64,000 bases of DNA from Staphylococcus warneri (GTDB lineage: Bacteria; Bacillota; Bacilli; Staphylococcales; Staphylococcaceae): contig NZ_LR134269.1 in the NCBI RefSeq assembly GCF_900636385.1, positions 1,116,001 through 1,180,000 on the forward strand. The letters are read 5' to 3'. Below the pieces are notes generated by a model. It did not search any database and was not told where the DNA came from. It worked only from the letters and a program-made list of their open reading frames with translations. Shown piece by piece: positions 10,669-21,630 of the stretch. A program made the position numbers and the translations under genes. Each line of letters begins with the position of its first letter. Positions within the stretch are counted from its first letter, which is position 1.

Positions 10669-11348
10669 GAATCAAAGAAATGGCTAATTCAGAGAAACCG
10701 CGTGAGCGATTAGTAAATAATGGTGCTGCATCATTATCCAACTCAGAATTGTTAGCAATACTTATTAATACAGGTAGAAAGGGCTGCTCTAGTATTGAAA
10801 TTGCAAATGAATTATTAAGTGGTATAAAATCGTTGAAAGAATTGAAAAAGTTCTCAATCAACGATTTAATCAAAGTCAAAGGTATTGGTTATCATAAAGC
10901 TATAACCTTAAAAGCTGCATTTGAGATAGGGGAGCGAATAAATAGTGTATCTCAACACGAAGTAATTAAAATTACTTGTCCTGCAGATGTTGCAGATTTA
11001 ATGATGTCGAAGCTTAAAGATTTACAACAAGAACATTTTTATGTTCTTTTATTGAATTCCAAAAATATTGTTATTAAACAAAAATGTATTTTTGTAGGAA
11101 CACTAAATAGTTCTATTATTCACCCTAGAGAAATTTTTAATGTTGCAATTAAAGAATCATGTAATTCAATGATAGTGGTTCATAATCACCCGTCTGGTGA
11201 TGTTACACCTTCTGAAGAAGATATTAATACAACTATTAGATTAAGAGATTGTGGAATGATTTTAGGTATTAATGTATTGGACCATATTATTATTGGAGAT
11301 AATCAGTTTACGAGTTTAGTAGAATGTGGTTACTTTGATAATGAATAG
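10665..11348 (+). CDS. radC: RadC-family JAB-domain protein
   Basis: The 227-residue protein has an N-terminal helix-hairpin-helix-like region ([16 protein letters not shown], the normal start of the family) and a C-terminal JAMM metalloprotease-like domain with [15 protein letters not shown], which supplies the metal ligands. The name DNA repair protein is historical and the molecular role is unsettled. Translation starts at TTG 10665, preceded by GGAGGTG and overlapping the comC stop. Coupling to comC is common in staphylococci and may hint at a role when DNA is taken up. Confidence 0.94.
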   Translation: MRIKEMANSEKPRERLVNNGAASLSNSELLAILINTGRKGCSSIEIANELLSGIKSLKELKKFSINDLIKVKGIGYHKAITLKAAFEIGERINSVSQHEVIKITCPADVADLMMSKLKDLQQEHFYVLLLNSKNIVIKQKCIFVGTLNSSIIHPREIFNVAIKESCNSMIVVHNHPSGDVTPSEEDINTTIRLRDCGMILGINVLDHIIIGDNQFTSLVECGYFDNE

Positions 11349-11416
11349 TTTAAATCTAGAATAAATAGAAATGGAATAGTATAATAGATAAAAAGAGACA
11401 CCAGGAGGTCATTAAA

Positions 11417-11698
11417 TTGACTATATTTCTTATTATTGGGGTACTTATTCCAATTGTTTTTATCATGCGATTAAATGCTAAAAATCAAAAAATGACAATA
11501 AAACTATTTTTATACACAATAGGATTGTCTATATTAGGTATTGTAGTGACAACTGTCATCGGAACGATAGTAGCTCATTCACATTCATCAATTGGTTTAG
11601 TTGTAATAGGTTCAATTATTGTAGGTGCTATTTGGGGTATTTTATTAGGTTTAAGTTACATTTGCTTTAGATTTTTATCTACTACATTTAAAAAGTGA
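11417..11698 (+). CDS. Hypothetical 93-residue membrane protein
   Basis: I do not recognise this protein. It consists of about three hydrophobic segments (residues 3-19, 30-53 and 58-88) separated by short basic linkers, with a Lys-rich end. The start is TTG at 11417, preceded by CAGGAGG at good spacing; a TATAAT at 11380-11385 could be its promoter. It stands alone between radC and a minus-strand small gene and ends at a shared bidirectional terminator. Confidence 0.75.
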   Translation: MTIFLIIGVLIPIVFIMRLNAKNQKMTIKLFLYTIGLSILGIVVTTVIGTIVAHSHSSIGLVVIGSIIVGAIWGILLGLSYICFRFLSTTFKK

Positions 11699-11705
11699 TT
11701 TTACT

Positions 11706-11760
11706 TAAAAAAGCTATGAGGAATTAATGCAATGTTGTGCATTGATTCTCATAGCTTTTA
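11706..11760. terminator. Bidirectional terminator
   Basis: Arms AAAAGCTATGAG (11709-11720) and CTCATAGCTTTT (11748-11759) enclose a second stem (AATGCA/TGCATT). The A-run before and T-run after serve both convergent small genes. Confidence 0.78.
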
Positions 11761-11762
11761 AA

Positions 11763-11942
11763 TTATTGAATATATGCGATTAATTTATCATAGTTATCCA
11801 TTAACCAAATAATGCCTTGATAAGCAAGATAAATACATAATAGTATTATACCTGCAGATATTAAAAAGCGGATGATTGATATACCTACTCTAAACAATAA
11901 AATAACAAGTAATACAATTAATATAATCGATAATAAACTCAT
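11763..11942 (-). CDS. Small 59-residue membrane protein
   Basis: This gene is short enough to be missed by routine ORF cut-offs. The minus strand reads ATG at 11942 after a strong TAGGAGG site and runs 59 codons to TAA. The product starts MSLLSIILIVLLVILLF and has two hydrophobic helices (about 2-17 and 21-48) separated by an Arg, then a short polar tail ending AYIQ. The function is unknown. The good ribosome binding site, its own terminator and the coherent membrane pattern support a real gene. A phage holin or toxin-like role is possible but unsupported. Confidence 0.72.
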   Translation of the reverse strand: MSLLSIILIVLLVILLFRVGISIIRFLISAGIILLCIYLAYQGIIWLMDNYDKLIAYIQ

Positions 11943-12103
11943 TATGGAAAACCTCCTAACGACACGAAACTCATATTAATATTATACTCAAATTGATAGT
12001 TAAATACATCCGTCTATAGGTACATCTAGGATACTTCCTTAGACCTATATATTTTTTACTAATAATTTAATATAATGACTTAAATGGTAAAGGAGGATAT
12101 ATT

Positions 12104-12583
12104 ATGACGTTCATATTCAGTATAATAAAAAATATTATAGCAGTTATAGCTATTTTAATCATTATCTATATCGCGTTAAAGTATGCGCCTTTTTTAAGGG
12201 ACCAAGAGTGGAATCCAATTAGTAATCCTCCAAATCAGACTGAGCAAAATATGGATAACCCAAATGATAATACAAAACAACCGCAACATGGTAAAAGATA
12301 TTCAATAGAAGACAATGATATAATCAAGAACGTACCTACAAGTCAAATCAAAAATGTATTTAATATGATCAATAAAAAAGAATTTATGTCAGTATCAGGA
12401 ATCGGAAGAATGGGATATAATGATGAATATTTAGCTGGTCAAAGAGGCGATGAATTTATTATTTATAAATTCGGTTCTGATTCAATTCGAGTATATAATA
12501 ATGAGTTTGAAATGCAACAAGATTTACATGAGTTGGGACAAAATATTGAATTAAAAAATGAACAGGCATTTGAAAATAATTAG
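12104..12583 (+). CDS. Hypothetical protein with N-terminal membrane anchor (DUF4930-like)
   Basis: The 159-residue protein has one N-terminal membrane helix (residues 4-25, IIKNIIAVIAILIIIYIAL), a Pro/Asn/Gln-rich linker (about 38-62) and a soluble C-terminal part with the segment SVSGIGRMGYNDEYLAGQRGD. It fits the staphylococcal DUF4930 family as I remember it; no function is known. The start follows AAAGGAGG, and TATAAT at 12071-12076 is a candidate -10. It precedes a small charged protein and the mreCD genes, but a cell-envelope role is only an inference from position. Confidence 0.8.
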   Translation: MTFIFSIIKNIIAVIAILIIIYIALKYAPFLRDQEWNPISNPPNQTEQNMDNPNDNTKQPQHGKRYSIEDNDIIKNVPTSQIKNVFNMINKKEFMSVSGIGRMGYNDEYLAGQRGDEFIIYKFGSDSIRVYNNEFEMQQDLHELGQNIELKNEQAFENN

Positions 12584-12660
12584 TTTCTCATGTTTGAAAT
12601 CCTTTTTCAAATAAGTTAGCCTTTATATAGAGAGTAAAAAGATAAAGGTTGGTGTGGACA

Positions 12661-12810
12661 ATGGTTGAAAAATCAAAAGAAAAGCGTGCCAACGAACAAG
12701 CTAAAGCTCAAAACCTATTTGCACGTTGGAGAAAAGAAGAGACGCTTTATAGCGAAGATGAGAAAAAAGAAAGAAAAAAACAAGAAAAACAACAAAAAGA
12801 GAATAAATAA
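12661..12810 (+). CDS. Small highly charged 49-residue protein
   Basis: The frame from ATG 12661 gives 49 residues, starting MVEKSKEKRANEQAKAQ and ending in a Lys/Glu/Gln-rich tail; more than half of the residues are charged. An AAAGGTTGG stretch lies upstream. The protein is probably helical, and one short hydrophobic patch (LFARW) sits near residue 20. It is followed directly by a clear terminator, which supports a real end of a transcription unit. I do not recognise the family. A longer overlapping frame (12665-12859) runs through the terminator and is an artefact. Confidence 0.65.
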   Translation: MVEKSKEKRANEQAKAQNLFARWRKEETLYSEDEKKERKKQEKQQKENK

Positions 12811-12825
12811 CGTGATACATTTAAG

Positions 12826-12858
12826 ACTACTAACTTATGACAAGTTGGTAGTTTTTTA
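12826..12858 (+). terminator. Terminator after the small charged protein gene
   Basis: Arms ACTACTAACTT and AAGTTGGTAGT around a 5-base loop are followed by TTTTTT. The next 190 bases up to mreC hold nothing else that I can identify. Confidence 0.82.
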
Positions 12859-13045
12859 ATTATTCTTCAAAATATTAGTGGATGATTCACACATTAAAAT
12901 TGTTAAAATGCAGGTAGTTTTCTTCAATAGTGAGTGATTATAATATAAAATGATTTTATTAAGCGTTAGTGCTTTATTTCATTTCAGCAGTAATATAGAA
13001 TAGTGAGGAAGAATAAATTTTAAAGTTTTATAAGAGGTGTTCTGG

Positions 13046-13888
13046 GTGCTTAAATTTTTCAAAAATAACAAACTCATTGTTGTTTTATGTGCAATTATTG
13101 TTTTTATTGCATTAATTGGTTTGTCTATTCGCTCTCAATCTCAATCACCTCCCGAGCAATATGTAGGAGATTCTGTTTCATTTGGTCAACGAGTGATGAG
13201 TTATCCTGTAAATTTTGTTACTGGAGCAATTGGTAATATTTTTAATATGGGTGAATCGAAAGAAACTAAAAACAAAGTCAAACAATTAGAAGCTAAAAAT
13301 CAACGATTAGAGGCTGAAAACAAGAAGTATAAAAAGGAATTAGATATGAAAGATATATCTAAATATGATCCGATTTCTACTACTGTTATAGCAAGAAATC
13401 CAGACCAATGGATGAATACTATAGTCATTGATAAAGGTTCTAAAGCTGGTATCAAAAATAATATGGCTGTCATGACATCTGAAGGATTAATTGGAAGAAC
13501 TACTAAAGTAAATCAATTTTCTTCACAAGTGGATTTAATTTCTACGAATACAAGAGCAGGTAAATTATCAGTTAATATACAGCATAAATCTAAAAATGTA
13601 TTTGGATTAATAGATCATTATGATGCGAAAAATGAAGAATTAGTTATTAGCGATATCAATAATAAAGATAGTGTTTCCAAAGGCGATAAAGTTGTAACGA
13701 GTGGTTTAGCAGATCAACTTCCAAGCAGTTTATACATAGGTGAAGTGACAAGTGTAGAGAATGATCAATATGGTTTAGCTAAGGAAGTAAGAGTGAAAAC
13801 AGGTGCAGATTTATCAGATTTAAATCATGTATATGTTGCTAAGCGAGACGCTGCTTCACTTCCTAAAGATGAAAGCGGGGATAACTAA
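13046..13888 (+). CDS. mreC: Rod-shape-determining protein MreC
   Basis: MreC is a bitopic membrane scaffold for peptidoglycan synthesis. The 280-residue protein has one N-terminal helix (about residues 8-28), a coiled coil (about 70-100) and the beta-rich periplasmic-type domain with NPDQWMNTIVIDKGS and VVTSGL segments. I place the start at GTG 13046, six bases after AGAGGTG; an upstream GTG at 13037 overlaps that site. mreD follows with a one-base overlap. No mreB is nearby, in line with cocci, where MreCD affect division or peripheral synthesis rather than rod shape. Confidence 0.95.
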   Translation: MLKFFKNNKLIVVLCAIIVFIALIGLSIRSQSQSPPEQYVGDSVSFGQRVMSYPVNFVTGAIGNIFNMGESKETKNKVKQLEAKNQRLEAENKKYKKELDMKDISKYDPISTTVIARNPDQWMNTIVIDKGSKAGIKNNMAVMTSEGLIGRTTKVNQFSSQVDLISTNTRAGKLSVNIQHKSKNVFGLIDHYDAKNEELVISDINNKDSVSKGDKVVTSGLADQLPSSLYIGEVTSVENDQYGLAKEVRVKTGADLSDLNHVYVAKRDAASLPKDESGDN

Positions 13889-14409
13889 TGCGAGGAATAT
13901 ATTATTTCTTGATTGGTATTCTACTTTTTTATATTGATACTATTATTGGTTTAGTCATTCCTATGCACTTCGGTAAAATTGATGTCATTTTTGTACCACA
14001 CTTAACTTTAATGTATTTATTAATTTTAACCATTTATCGCAGTTTTGGTGTGGCTTTAATATTAGCAATATTTTTTGGTTTAATAACTGATTTATATTTT
14101 GGAAGTATTTATGGTCTGTACATGTTTGGTTATATATTAGCTGTAGTGGTTATGGATAGATTTTTTAAAATATTCTATAAGGATAAAGTCATGATATTTA
14201 TTATTATTTTGGTAAGTACTCTCTTAATAGAAATATACGTGGCATTAATTTATGGATTAATTGGATTTATACAATTTAATCTGTTAGAGTTCTTATTACT
14301 TAGATTATTACCAACGTTTATCCTCAATATAATCCTATTAACAATTCTATATCCTATCATGTTAAAATTTTTGAGGAAAATACAAATCAAGATTGACAGT
14401 AGGATATAA
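13888..14409 (+). CDS. mreD: Rod-shape-determining protein MreD
   Basis: MreD is the small polytopic partner of MreC. The 173-residue protein has about five membrane helices and few polar residues outside the loops, with the typical start MRGIYYFLIGILLFYIDT. Its ATG overlaps the final A of the mreC stop codon, so the pair is translationally coupled. The 3' end runs into the leader of the ribosomal protein L21 gene. Confidence 0.93.
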   Translation: MRGIYYFLIGILLFYIDTIIGLVIPMHFGKIDVIFVPHLTLMYLLILTIYRSFGVALILAIFFGLITDLYFGSIYGLYMFGYILAVVVMDRFFKIFYKDKVMIFIIILVSTLLIEIYVALIYGLIGFIQFNLLEFLLLRLLPTFILNIILLTILYPIMLKFLRKIQIKIDSRI

Positions 14410-14413
14410 GTAA

Positions 14414-14560
14414 TGGTAAGATGCAGTAGTTGAGTAGTTTCAGGCTACATACAACCGCTCAAATATAGGTCAAAGTACAAATTGTATTTTAATTAATGAT
14501 AATTTTAATTAAAATGCCGATATGTCACCTATATATGGCGTGACTTATAATATAGGAGGT
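14414..14560 (+). promoter_or_regulatory. Candidate L21 leader RNA upstream of rplU
   Basis: The interval between mreD and rplU is structured: a GTCACC...GGCGTGAC hairpin (14524-14544) sits just before the L21 ribosome binding site, with an AT-rich inverted repeat (TTTTAATTA arms) before it. The position fits the L21 leader known upstream of rplU in Firmicutes, which is thought to act in feedback regulation. I have not matched the consensus in full. Confidence 0.5.
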
Positions 14561-14567
14561 GCAAAGT

Positions 14568-14876
14568 ATGTTTGCTATTATTGAAACAGGTGGAAAACAA
14601 ATCAAAGTAGAAGAAGGACAAGAAATTTACGTTGAAAAATTAGACGTAAACGAAGGTGATTCTTTCACATTTGATAAAGTATTATTTGTAGGTGGAGATT
14701 CAGTTAAAGTTGGTGCGCCAACAGTTGAAGGTGCTACTGTTACTGCAACTGTTAATAAAAACGGTCGTGGTAAAAAAATCACTGTATTCACATACAAACG
14801 TCGTAAGGACTCTAAACGTAAAAAAGGCCATCGTCAACCATATACAAAATTAACTATCGATAAAATTAACGTGTAA
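14568..14876 (+). CDS. rplU: 50S ribosomal protein L21
   Basis: L21 is a large-subunit protein that contacts 23S rRNA. The 102-residue product [18 protein letters not shown] has the family start, and the C-terminus carries the basic [18 protein letters not shown] segment. The frame extends back to a GTG at 14559 that lies inside the GGAGGTG ribosome binding site, so ATG 14568 is the start. It heads the rplU-prp-rpmA unit conserved across Firmicutes. Confidence 0.98.
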   Translation: MFAIIETGGKQIKVEEGQEIYVEKLDVNEGDSFTFDKVLFVGGDSVKVGAPTVEGATVTATVNKNGRGKKITVFTYKRRKDSKRKKGHRQPYTKLTIDKINV

Positions 14877-14878
14877 TA

Positions 14879-15199
14879 ATGATTACTGTTGATATTACAG
14901 TTAATGATGAAGGCAAAGTAACAGATGTCGTTATGGATGGTCATGCTAATCACGGTGAATATGGTCATGACATAGTCTGTGCTGGTGCCTCAGCCGTATT
15001 ATTTGGTAGTGTTAATGCAATTATGGGATTGACGTCAGAAAAACCGGATATCGATTATAGTGATGACGGCGGTCATTTTCATATAAGAAGTGTTGATACA
15101 AATAACGATGAAGCTCAATTAATTCTTAAAGCAATGCTTGTATCTTTACAAACTATTGAAGAAGAATATAATGAAAATATCAGATTAAATTATAAGTGA
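14879..15199 (+). CDS. prp: Ribosomal-processing cysteine protease Prp
   Basis: Prp cleaves the N-terminal extension of ribosomal protein L27 in Firmicutes, a step needed for functional ribosomes in S. aureus. The 106-residue protein carries the catalytic pair His22 ([10 protein letters not shown]) and Cys34 (DIVCAGAS) at exactly the expected positions. It starts two bases after the L21 stop and ends 11 bases before the L27 start, so enzyme and substrate are encoded side by side. Older annotations call it YsxB. Confidence 0.96.
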   Translation: MITVDITVNDEGKVTDVVMDGHANHGEYGHDIVCAGASAVLFGSVNAIMGLTSEKPDIDYSDDGGHFHIRSVDTNNDEAQLILKAMLVSLQTIEEEYNENIRLNYK

Positions 15200-15210
15200 G
15201 GTGTATCCCG

Positions 15211-15495
15211 ATGTTAAAATTAAACTTACAGTTCTTCGCATCTAAAAAAGGGGTAAGTTCTACAAAAAACGGACGTGACTCTGAATCTAAACGTTTAGGT
15301 GCTAAACGTGCTGACGGTCAATACGTAACAGGTGGTTCAATTCTTTATCGCCAACGTGGTACTAAAATTTACCCTGGTGAAAATGTAGGTCGTGGTGGCG
15401 ATGATACATTATTCGCTAAAATCGACGGCGTTGTTAAATTTGAACGCAAAGGTCGCGACAAAAAACAAGTTTCTGTATATGCAGTAGCTGAATAA
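15211..15495 (+). CDS. rpmA: 50S ribosomal protein L27 with Prp-cleaved N-terminal extension
   Basis: L27 reaches into the peptidyl-transferase centre with its N-terminus. The 94-residue precursor starts [14 protein letters not shown]; the first nine residues are the Firmicute extension, and cleavage is expected between F9 and A10 by the Prp encoded just upstream. The frame extends back to 15196, but ATG 15211 follows GTGAGGTG and gives the conserved start. A terminator follows. Confidence 0.98.
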   Translation: MLKLNLQFFASKKGVSSTKNGRDSESKRLGAKRADGQYVTGGSILYRQRGTKIYPGENVGRGGDDTLFAKIDGVVKFERKGRDKKQVSVYAVAE

Positions 15496-15506
15496 TTTTG
15501 TCTAGT

Positions 15507-15542
15507 TAACACCAGAAGTGAAGGCTTCTGGTGTTTTCTTTT
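15507..15542 (+). terminator. Terminator after rpmA
   Basis: ACACCAGAAG and CTTCTGGTGT arms form a tight hairpin followed by TTTCTTTT. Confidence 0.88.
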
Positions 15543-15643
15543 GTTTAAAATCTTATTCTAAAGGAAACAAATTATCAGATTGAATCAAGTAGATACCTTA
15601 AGATTCAATTTAAGAATTAAAATTTTTCTACAAATGGACTTAA

Positions 15644-15652
15644 TGATATAAT
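15644..15652 (+). promoter_or_regulatory. Extended -10 promoter element for obgE
   Basis: TGATATAAT (extended -10) lies 45 bases before the obgE start. The -35 region is poor, which extended -10 promoters tolerate. Confidence 0.4.
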
Positions 15653-15696
15653 TAAACAGATCATGAATACAAAAATGAGTAAAAGAGGTGAGATAT

Positions 15697-16989
15697 ATGT
15701 TTGTCGATCAAGTGAAAATATCTCTTAAAGCAGGAGATGGTGGTAATGGTATTACCGCATACAGAAGAGAAAAATATGTACCATTCGGTGGACCAGCTGG
15801 TGGCGATGGTGGTAAAGGTGCATCAGTAATATTTGAAGTAGATGAAGGTCTACGTACATTATTAGATTTTAGATATCAAACGCACTTTAAAGCTAAAAAA
15901 GGAGAAAATGGGCAAAGTAGTAACATGCATGGAAGAAATGCAGAAGACTTAGTATTAAAAGTACCACCCGGCACAATTGTTAAAAGTGTTGAAACTGAAG
16001 AAGTCCTTGCAGACTTAGTTGAAGATGGTCAACGCGCTATAGTAGCAAAAGGTGGTCGTGGAGGTCGTGGTAACTCACGTTTTGCGACACCTAGAAACCC
16101 TGCACCAGACTTCAGTGAAAATGGTGAGCCAGGTGAAGAAATCGATGTCACACTTGAATTAAAATTATTAGCGGATGTAGGTTTAGTAGGTTTTCCTAGT
16201 GTAGGTAAATCAACTTTATTATCAATCGTTTCTAAAGCTAAACCTAAAATTGGAGCGTATCATTTTACAACAATCAAACCAAATTTAGGAGTAGTTTCTA
16301 CACCCGATAATAGAAGTTTTGTTATGGCTGACTTACCAGGTTTAATTGAAGGTGCATCAGACGGCGTAGGTTTAGGCCATCAATTTTTACGACATGTTGA
16401 ACGTACAAAAGTAATTGTACATATGATTGATATGAGTGGTTCAGAAGGGCGTGATCCTATCGATGATTATCACGTCATTAATAAAGAATTAGTGGCATAT
16501 AAGCAACGTTTAGAAGATCGACCACAAATTATAGTAGCAAATAAAATGGATATGCCAGATGCAGAAGAGAATTTAGAATTATTCAAGGAAGAAATCGGTG
16601 ACGACCATATTATTATTCCGTTATCTGCAGTGTCAAGAGATAATATTGATCAATTATTATATACAATTGCTGATCAACTTGAAAAAGTAAAAGACATTGA
16701 TTTCTCTGTTGAAGAAGATGAAAATGTTGGTGTTAACCGTGTTGTATACAAACACACACCATCTCAAGATACATTCACAATTACAAGAGATGATGATGGT
16801 GCATATGTTGTGAGTGGTAATGCAATCGAAAGAACATTCAAGATGACAGACTTTAATAGTGATCCAGCGGTACGTCGTTTCGCAAGACAAATGCGTTCAA
16901 TGGGTATTGATGATGCCTTAAGAGCTAGAGGCTGTAGCAACGGAGATATCGTAAGAATTCTTGGTGGAGAATTCGAATTTATAGAATAG
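15697..16989 (+). CDS. obgE: GTPase Obg (CgtA)
   Basis: Obg is an essential GTPase that binds the 50S subunit and links ribosome assembly to (p)ppGpp. The 430-residue protein has the glycine-rich Obg fold (about 1-158), a G domain with GFPSVGKST (G1), DLPGL (G3) and NKMD (G4), and the C-terminal OCT domain (about 345-425). The start ATG 15697 has AAAGAGGTGA upstream; an in-frame ATG three codons earlier is poorly placed. Downstream, an ACT-domain gene follows after 11 bases. Confidence 0.97.
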   Translation: MFVDQVKISLKAGDGGNGITAYRREKYVPFGGPAGGDGGKGASVIFEVDEGLRTLLDFRYQTHFKAKKGENGQSSNMHGRNAEDLVLKVPPGTIVKSVETEEVLADLVEDGQRAIVAKGGRGGRGNSRFATPRNPAPDFSENGEPGEEIDVTLELKLLADVGLVGFPSVGKSTLLSIVSKAKPKIGAYHFTTIKPNLGVVSTPDNRSFVMADLPGLIEGASDGVGLGHQFLRHVERTKVIVHMIDMSGSEGRDPIDDYHVINKELVAYKQRLEDRPQIIVANKMDMPDAEENLELFKEEIGDDHIIIPLSAVSRDNIDQLLYTIADQLEKVKDIDFSVEEDENVGVNRVVYKHTPSQDTFTITRDDDGAYVVSGNAIERTFKMTDFNSDPAVRRFARQMRSMGIDDALRARGCSNGDIVRILGGEFEFIE

Positions 16990-17000
16990 GAGTGTGAAAG

Positions 17001-17456
17001 ATGGACAATAAAGAATATAAGAAGTTTTATCTTATACGTGAAGATGTTTTACCTGAATCTGTAATTAAAACATTAAAAATAAAAGATGCATTAAAAAATA
17101 ATTCTGAGTTGTCCATCTATGAGGCCGTAAAACAATACGGCTTGTCAAGAAGCGCTTTTTATAAATATAGAGAAACTATATTTCCTGTAGATGAAAAATT
17201 ATTAGACCATCGTGAATTCACTTTAATTCTATATGTCAATGATATTGTAGGTATGTTGGCTCAAGTATTAAATACAATTTCTCAATTACATTTATCTGTA
17301 CTTACAATACATCAAAGTGTACCGATGAATGATAAAGCAACGATTACCTTATCGTTAAATGCTTCATCTTCTGATTTAATGATAGATGATGTAGTAATTG
17401 CCTTAAGAGAAATTGAACATGTGTCTAAAGTAGAGTTAATAAGCATGAGTATGTAA
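17001..17456 (+). CDS. UPF0735 ACT-domain protein
   Basis: The 151-residue protein has an N-terminal helix-turn-helix-like region (about residues 25-55, with YEAVKQYGLSRSAFYKYR) and a C-terminal ACT domain (about 70-148). It matches the UPF0735 family, called PheB or YszB in other Firmicutes. The combination suggests an amino-acid-responsive regulator, but neither ligand nor target is known. It lies between obgE and ruvA with a good AGGAG site. Confidence 0.9.
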   Translation: MDNKEYKKFYLIREDVLPESVIKTLKIKDALKNNSELSIYEAVKQYGLSRSAFYKYRETIFPVDEKLLDHREFTLILYVNDIVGMLAQVLNTISQLHLSVLTIHQSVPMNDKATITLSLNASSSDLMIDDVVIALREIEHVSKVELISMSM

Positions 17457-17472
17457 ATGAGGATGTGCTAAA

Positions 17473-18075
17473 ATGTACGCGTATATTAAAGGTAAGCTAA
17501 CACAATTGTTTCCTACACACGTCGTGGTAGACGTTAATGGTGTTGGATACGAAATTCAGACACCTAATTCATATCGTTTTCAAAAATATTTGGATAAAGA
17601 AGTTCAAATATTTACATCATTAATTGTTAGAGAAGATGCACAACTACTTTATGGTTTTATTAATGAAGAAGAAAAAGATATGTTTTTAAGTTTAATTAAA
17701 GTTACGGGAATAGGACCAAAGTCAGCATTGGCTATACTTGCAACAAGTACACCAAATGAAGTAAAACAAGCCATTGAGAATGAAAACGATGCATATCTAA
17801 CTAAATTCCCAGGTATCGGTAAGAAAACTGCACGACAAATAGTACTAGATTTAAAAGGCAAAGTTCAAATTACGGAAGAAAATACTGACACACTTTTAAA
17901 TGTTATGAATGAATCAAATGCCAATGAATCTATGATTAAGGAAGCGATGTTAGCTTTAGAAGCATTAGGTTATTCAAAACGTGAGTTATCTAAAGTTGAA
18001 AAGGTTCTAAAACAATCCAATATGGAATCAGTGGATGAAGCTGTTAAAATCGGATTACAAACATTAGTGTCATAA
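17473..18075 (+). CDS. ruvA: Holliday junction branch migration protein RuvA
   Basis: RuvA binds Holliday junctions as a tetramer and loads the RuvB motor. The 200-residue protein has an N-terminal OB fold, two helix-hairpin-helix motifs ([13 protein letters not shown] near residue 75 and [19 protein letters not shown] near 113) and a C-terminal RuvB-binding domain (about 150-200). It lies 33 bases upstream of ruvB. No ruvC is present, as is normal in Firmicutes, which use RecU. Confidence 0.97.
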   Translation: MYAYIKGKLTQLFPTHVVVDVNGVGYEIQTPNSYRFQKYLDKEVQIFTSLIVREDAQLLYGFINEEEKDMFLSLIKVTGIGPKSALAILATSTPNEVKQAIENENDAYLTKFPGIGKKTARQIVLDLKGKVQITEENTDTLLNVMNESNANESMIKEAMLALEALGYSKRELSKVEKVLKQSNMESVDEAVKIGLQTLVS

Positions 18076-18108
18076 TAACCTAACATCAAAATGAAAGGGG
18101 GAGATATT

Positions 18109-19113
18109 ATGGATGAAAGAATGGTCGATCAATCTGCACATAATGAAGAATCTGACTTCGAATTATCTTTACGACCTACTAAATTAAAGCAGTATATCGG
18201 TCAATCTTCTATTAAAAGTAATTTAGAAGTATTCATTAAAGCAGCTAAACTGAGAGAAGAACCTTTAGATCACGTTCTCTTATATGGTCCCCCAGGGTTA
18301 GGTAAAACAACATTATCTAATATTATAGCCAATGAAATGGACGTTAATATTAGAACAGTATCTGGACCTTCATTAGAACGTCCTGGAGATTTAGCAGCAA
18401 TTTTATCTGGATTACAACCAGGAGATGTATTGTTCATTGATGAAATACATCGTTTAAGTAGTGTTGTTGAAGAAGTATTATATCCTGCGATGGAAGATTT
18501 TTTCTTAGATATTATTATAGGTAAAGGTGATGAAGCACGAAGTATTCGTATTGATTTACCACCTTTTACACTTGTTGGTGCTACAACACGAGCAGGCAGT
18601 TTAACTGGCCCTTTAAGAGATCGATTTGGCGTCCACTTACGATTGGAATATTATAATGAAGCAGATTTAAAAGAAATTATTATAAGAACTGCGGAAGTAC
18701 TAGGAACTGGTATAGATGAAGAAAGTGCTATAGAATTAGCAAAACGTTCTAGAGGAACGCCACGTGTAGCGAATCGTTTATTAAAAAGAGTGAGAGACTT
18801 TCAACAAGTTAATGAAGATGATCAAATTTATATTGAAACTACGAAGCGCGCATTAAAACTATTACAAGTAGACGATTATGGTTTAGATTATATTGATCAT
18901 AAGATGATGAATTGTATATTGAATCAATATAAAGGTGGTCCTGTTGGACTTGATACCATTGCCGTGTCAATTGGTGAAGAACGTGTAACTATTGAAGACG
19001 TTTATGAACCTTTCTTGATTCAAAAAGGTTTCTTAGAACGTACACCTCGAGGAAGAAAAGCGACACCGTTAGCGCATGAACATTTTGGCAATTCTAATGA
19101 AATGAGGGAGTAA
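18109..19113 (+). CDS. ruvB: Holliday junction branch migration ATPase RuvB
   Basis: RuvB is the hexameric AAA+ motor that drives branch migration with RuvA. The 334-residue protein shows Walker [10 protein letters not shown] (about 60-68), Walker B FIDEIHRL (about 109-116), and the C-terminal winged helix with [12 protein letters not shown]. The start ATG 18109 follows AAAGGGGGAG; an upstream ATG at 18091 overlaps that site. queA begins one base after its stop. Confidence 0.98.
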   Translation: MDERMVDQSAHNEESDFELSLRPTKLKQYIGQSSIKSNLEVFIKAAKLREEPLDHVLLYGPPGLGKTTLSNIIANEMDVNIRTVSGPSLERPGDLAAILSGLQPGDVLFIDEIHRLSSVVEEVLYPAMEDFFLDIIIGKGDEARSIRIDLPPFTLVGATTRAGSLTGPLRDRFGVHLRLEYYNEADLKEIIIRTAEVLGTGIDEESAIELAKRSRGTPRVANRLLKRVRDFQQVNEDDQIYIETTKRALKLLQVDDYGLDYIDHKMMNCILNQYKGGPVGLDTIAVSIGEERVTIEDVYEPFLIQKGFLERTPRGRKATPLAHEHFGNSNEMRE

Positions 19114-19114
19114 G

Positions 19115-20140
19115 TTGAATATTGAAGATTTTGACTATGATTTACCTGAATCTCTAATCGCGCAAACACCTTTAAAAAATAGAGACCAAAGTAGATTGTT
19201 AGTATTAAATAGAAAAAATGGAAATATGGAACATCTACATTTTAAAGATGTTATTAATTATTTTAATCCTGGTGATACGTTAGTTTTAAACGATACTAGA
19301 GTAATGCCAGCAAGACTTTTTGGATTAAAAGAAGAAACTGGCGCTAAAGTTGAGATGCTTATGTTAACTCAAATTGAAGGTAATGACTGGGAAGTATTGT
19401 TAAAGCCGGCTAAACGTATTAAAGTTGGAAATCAATTGAACTTCGGTGATGGAAAAATAATCGCTGAATGTATTGAGGAGTTAGATCAAGGCGGTAGAAT
19501 TATGCGCTTGCACTATGAGGGTATACTCCAAGAACGACTTGATGAACTAGGTGAGATGCCATTACCACCATATATTAAAGAAAGATTAGACGATCCTGAT
19601 CGTTATCAAACTGTTTATGCTAAAGAAAGTGGATCTGCTGCAGCACCAACTGCAGGACTACATTTTACAGATGAACTTCTAGAGTCAATTAAAGCTAAAG
19701 GCGTGAATATCGCTTTTATTACATTACATGTTGGTCTTGGTACATTTAGACCAGTAAGTGTAGATAATATTGATGATCATGAGATGCATAGTGAATATTA
19801 TCAAATGACGCAAGAAACTGCAGATTTATTAAATAAGACAAGAAAAAATGGTCATCGAATTATTTCAGTAGGTACGACATCAACCAGAACACTAGAGACA
19901 ATACGCAGAGATCATTCGGAATTTGTTGAAAAAAGTGGTTGGACAGATATCTTTATCTATCCAGGTTTTGAATATAAAGCTATCGATGGCTTGATTACTA
20001 ACTTCCATCTTCCTAAGTCAACGTTAGTAATGTTAGTGTCAGCGTTTAGTAGCAGAGAATATATTTTAAATGCATATCAAAAAGCTGTTGAAATGGAGTA
20101 TAGATTCTTTAGTTTTGGAGATGCAATGTTAATTATATAA
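19115..20140 (+). CDS. queA: S-adenosylmethionine:tRNA ribosyltransferase-isomerase
   Basis: QueA transfers ribose from SAM to preQ1 in tRNA to form epoxyqueuosine. The 341-residue protein has the family's signature stretches: the N-terminal [29 protein letters not shown] and [15 protein letters not shown] motifs near the middle, and the C-terminal [16 protein letters not shown]. Translation starts at TTG 19115, preceded by GAGGGAG. It is followed by tgt, the preceding enzyme of the same pathway. Confidence 0.97.
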   Translation: MNIEDFDYDLPESLIAQTPLKNRDQSRLLVLNRKNGNMEHLHFKDVINYFNPGDTLVLNDTRVMPARLFGLKEETGAKVEMLMLTQIEGNDWEVLLKPAKRIKVGNQLNFGDGKIIAECIEELDQGGRIMRLHYEGILQERLDELGEMPLPPYIKERLDDPDRYQTVYAKESGSAAAPTAGLHFTDELLESIKAKGVNIAFITLHVGLGTFRPVSVDNIDDHEMHSEYYQMTQETADLLNKTRKNGHRIISVGTTSTRTLETIRRDHSEFVEKSGWTDIFIYPGFEYKAIDGLITNFHLPKSTLVMLVSAFSSREYILNAYQKAVEMEYRFFSFGDAMLII

Positions 20141-21301
<1,161 letters not shown>

Positions 21302-21316
21302 AGAGGAGAATGTAAC

Positions 21317-21577
21317 ATGCAATTTACATCATTGATATTACCGATCTTATTGTTGGTTCTAATGTATTTCTTCTTAATTAGACCACAACAAAAACGTGCC
21401 AAAGAGCATCGTGAAATGATTAGTCGTGTAGAAGCTGGTCAAAAAATCACTACAATTGGTGGTATTAAAGGTACAGTTAAAGCAGTTGATGAAACAACAG
21501 TAGTTGTTACTGTTAATGGTCACGGCACAGAAATGACTTTTGAAAAACCAGCTATTAAACAAGTAGACCCTTCATAG
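21317..21577 (+). CDS. yajC: Preprotein translocase subunit YajC
   Basis: YajC is a small single-pass membrane protein that associates with SecDF and the Sec translocon. The 86-residue protein has one N-terminal membrane helix (about 4-20) followed by the diagnostic FLIRPQQKRAKEH motif and a small basic beta domain. The start has AAAGAGGAG upstream. A strong hairpin terminator follows, so secDF, 340 bases downstream, probably has its own promoter as well. Confidence 0.97.
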   Translation: MQFTSLILPILLLVLMYFFLIRPQQKRAKEHREMISRVEAGQKITTIGGIKGTVKAVDETTVVVTVNGHGTEMTFEKPAIKQVDPS

Positions 21578-21587
21578 TAGTATGTTA

Positions 21588-21630
21588 TTGAAGCCTGAGG
21601 CATTATTGTCTCAGGCTTCAATTATATTTA
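21588..21630 (+). terminator. Terminator after yajC
   Basis: A perfect 12-bp stem (TTGAAGCCTGAG / CTCAGGCTTCAA) with a 10-base loop is followed by a moderately T-rich tail. Confidence 0.75.

Noticed and set aside
12665..12859. Longer frame overlapping the small charged protein gene
   Set aside because: It runs through the terminator hairpin and is very Lys-rich from reading A-rich DNA; the 12661 frame ends just before the terminator.
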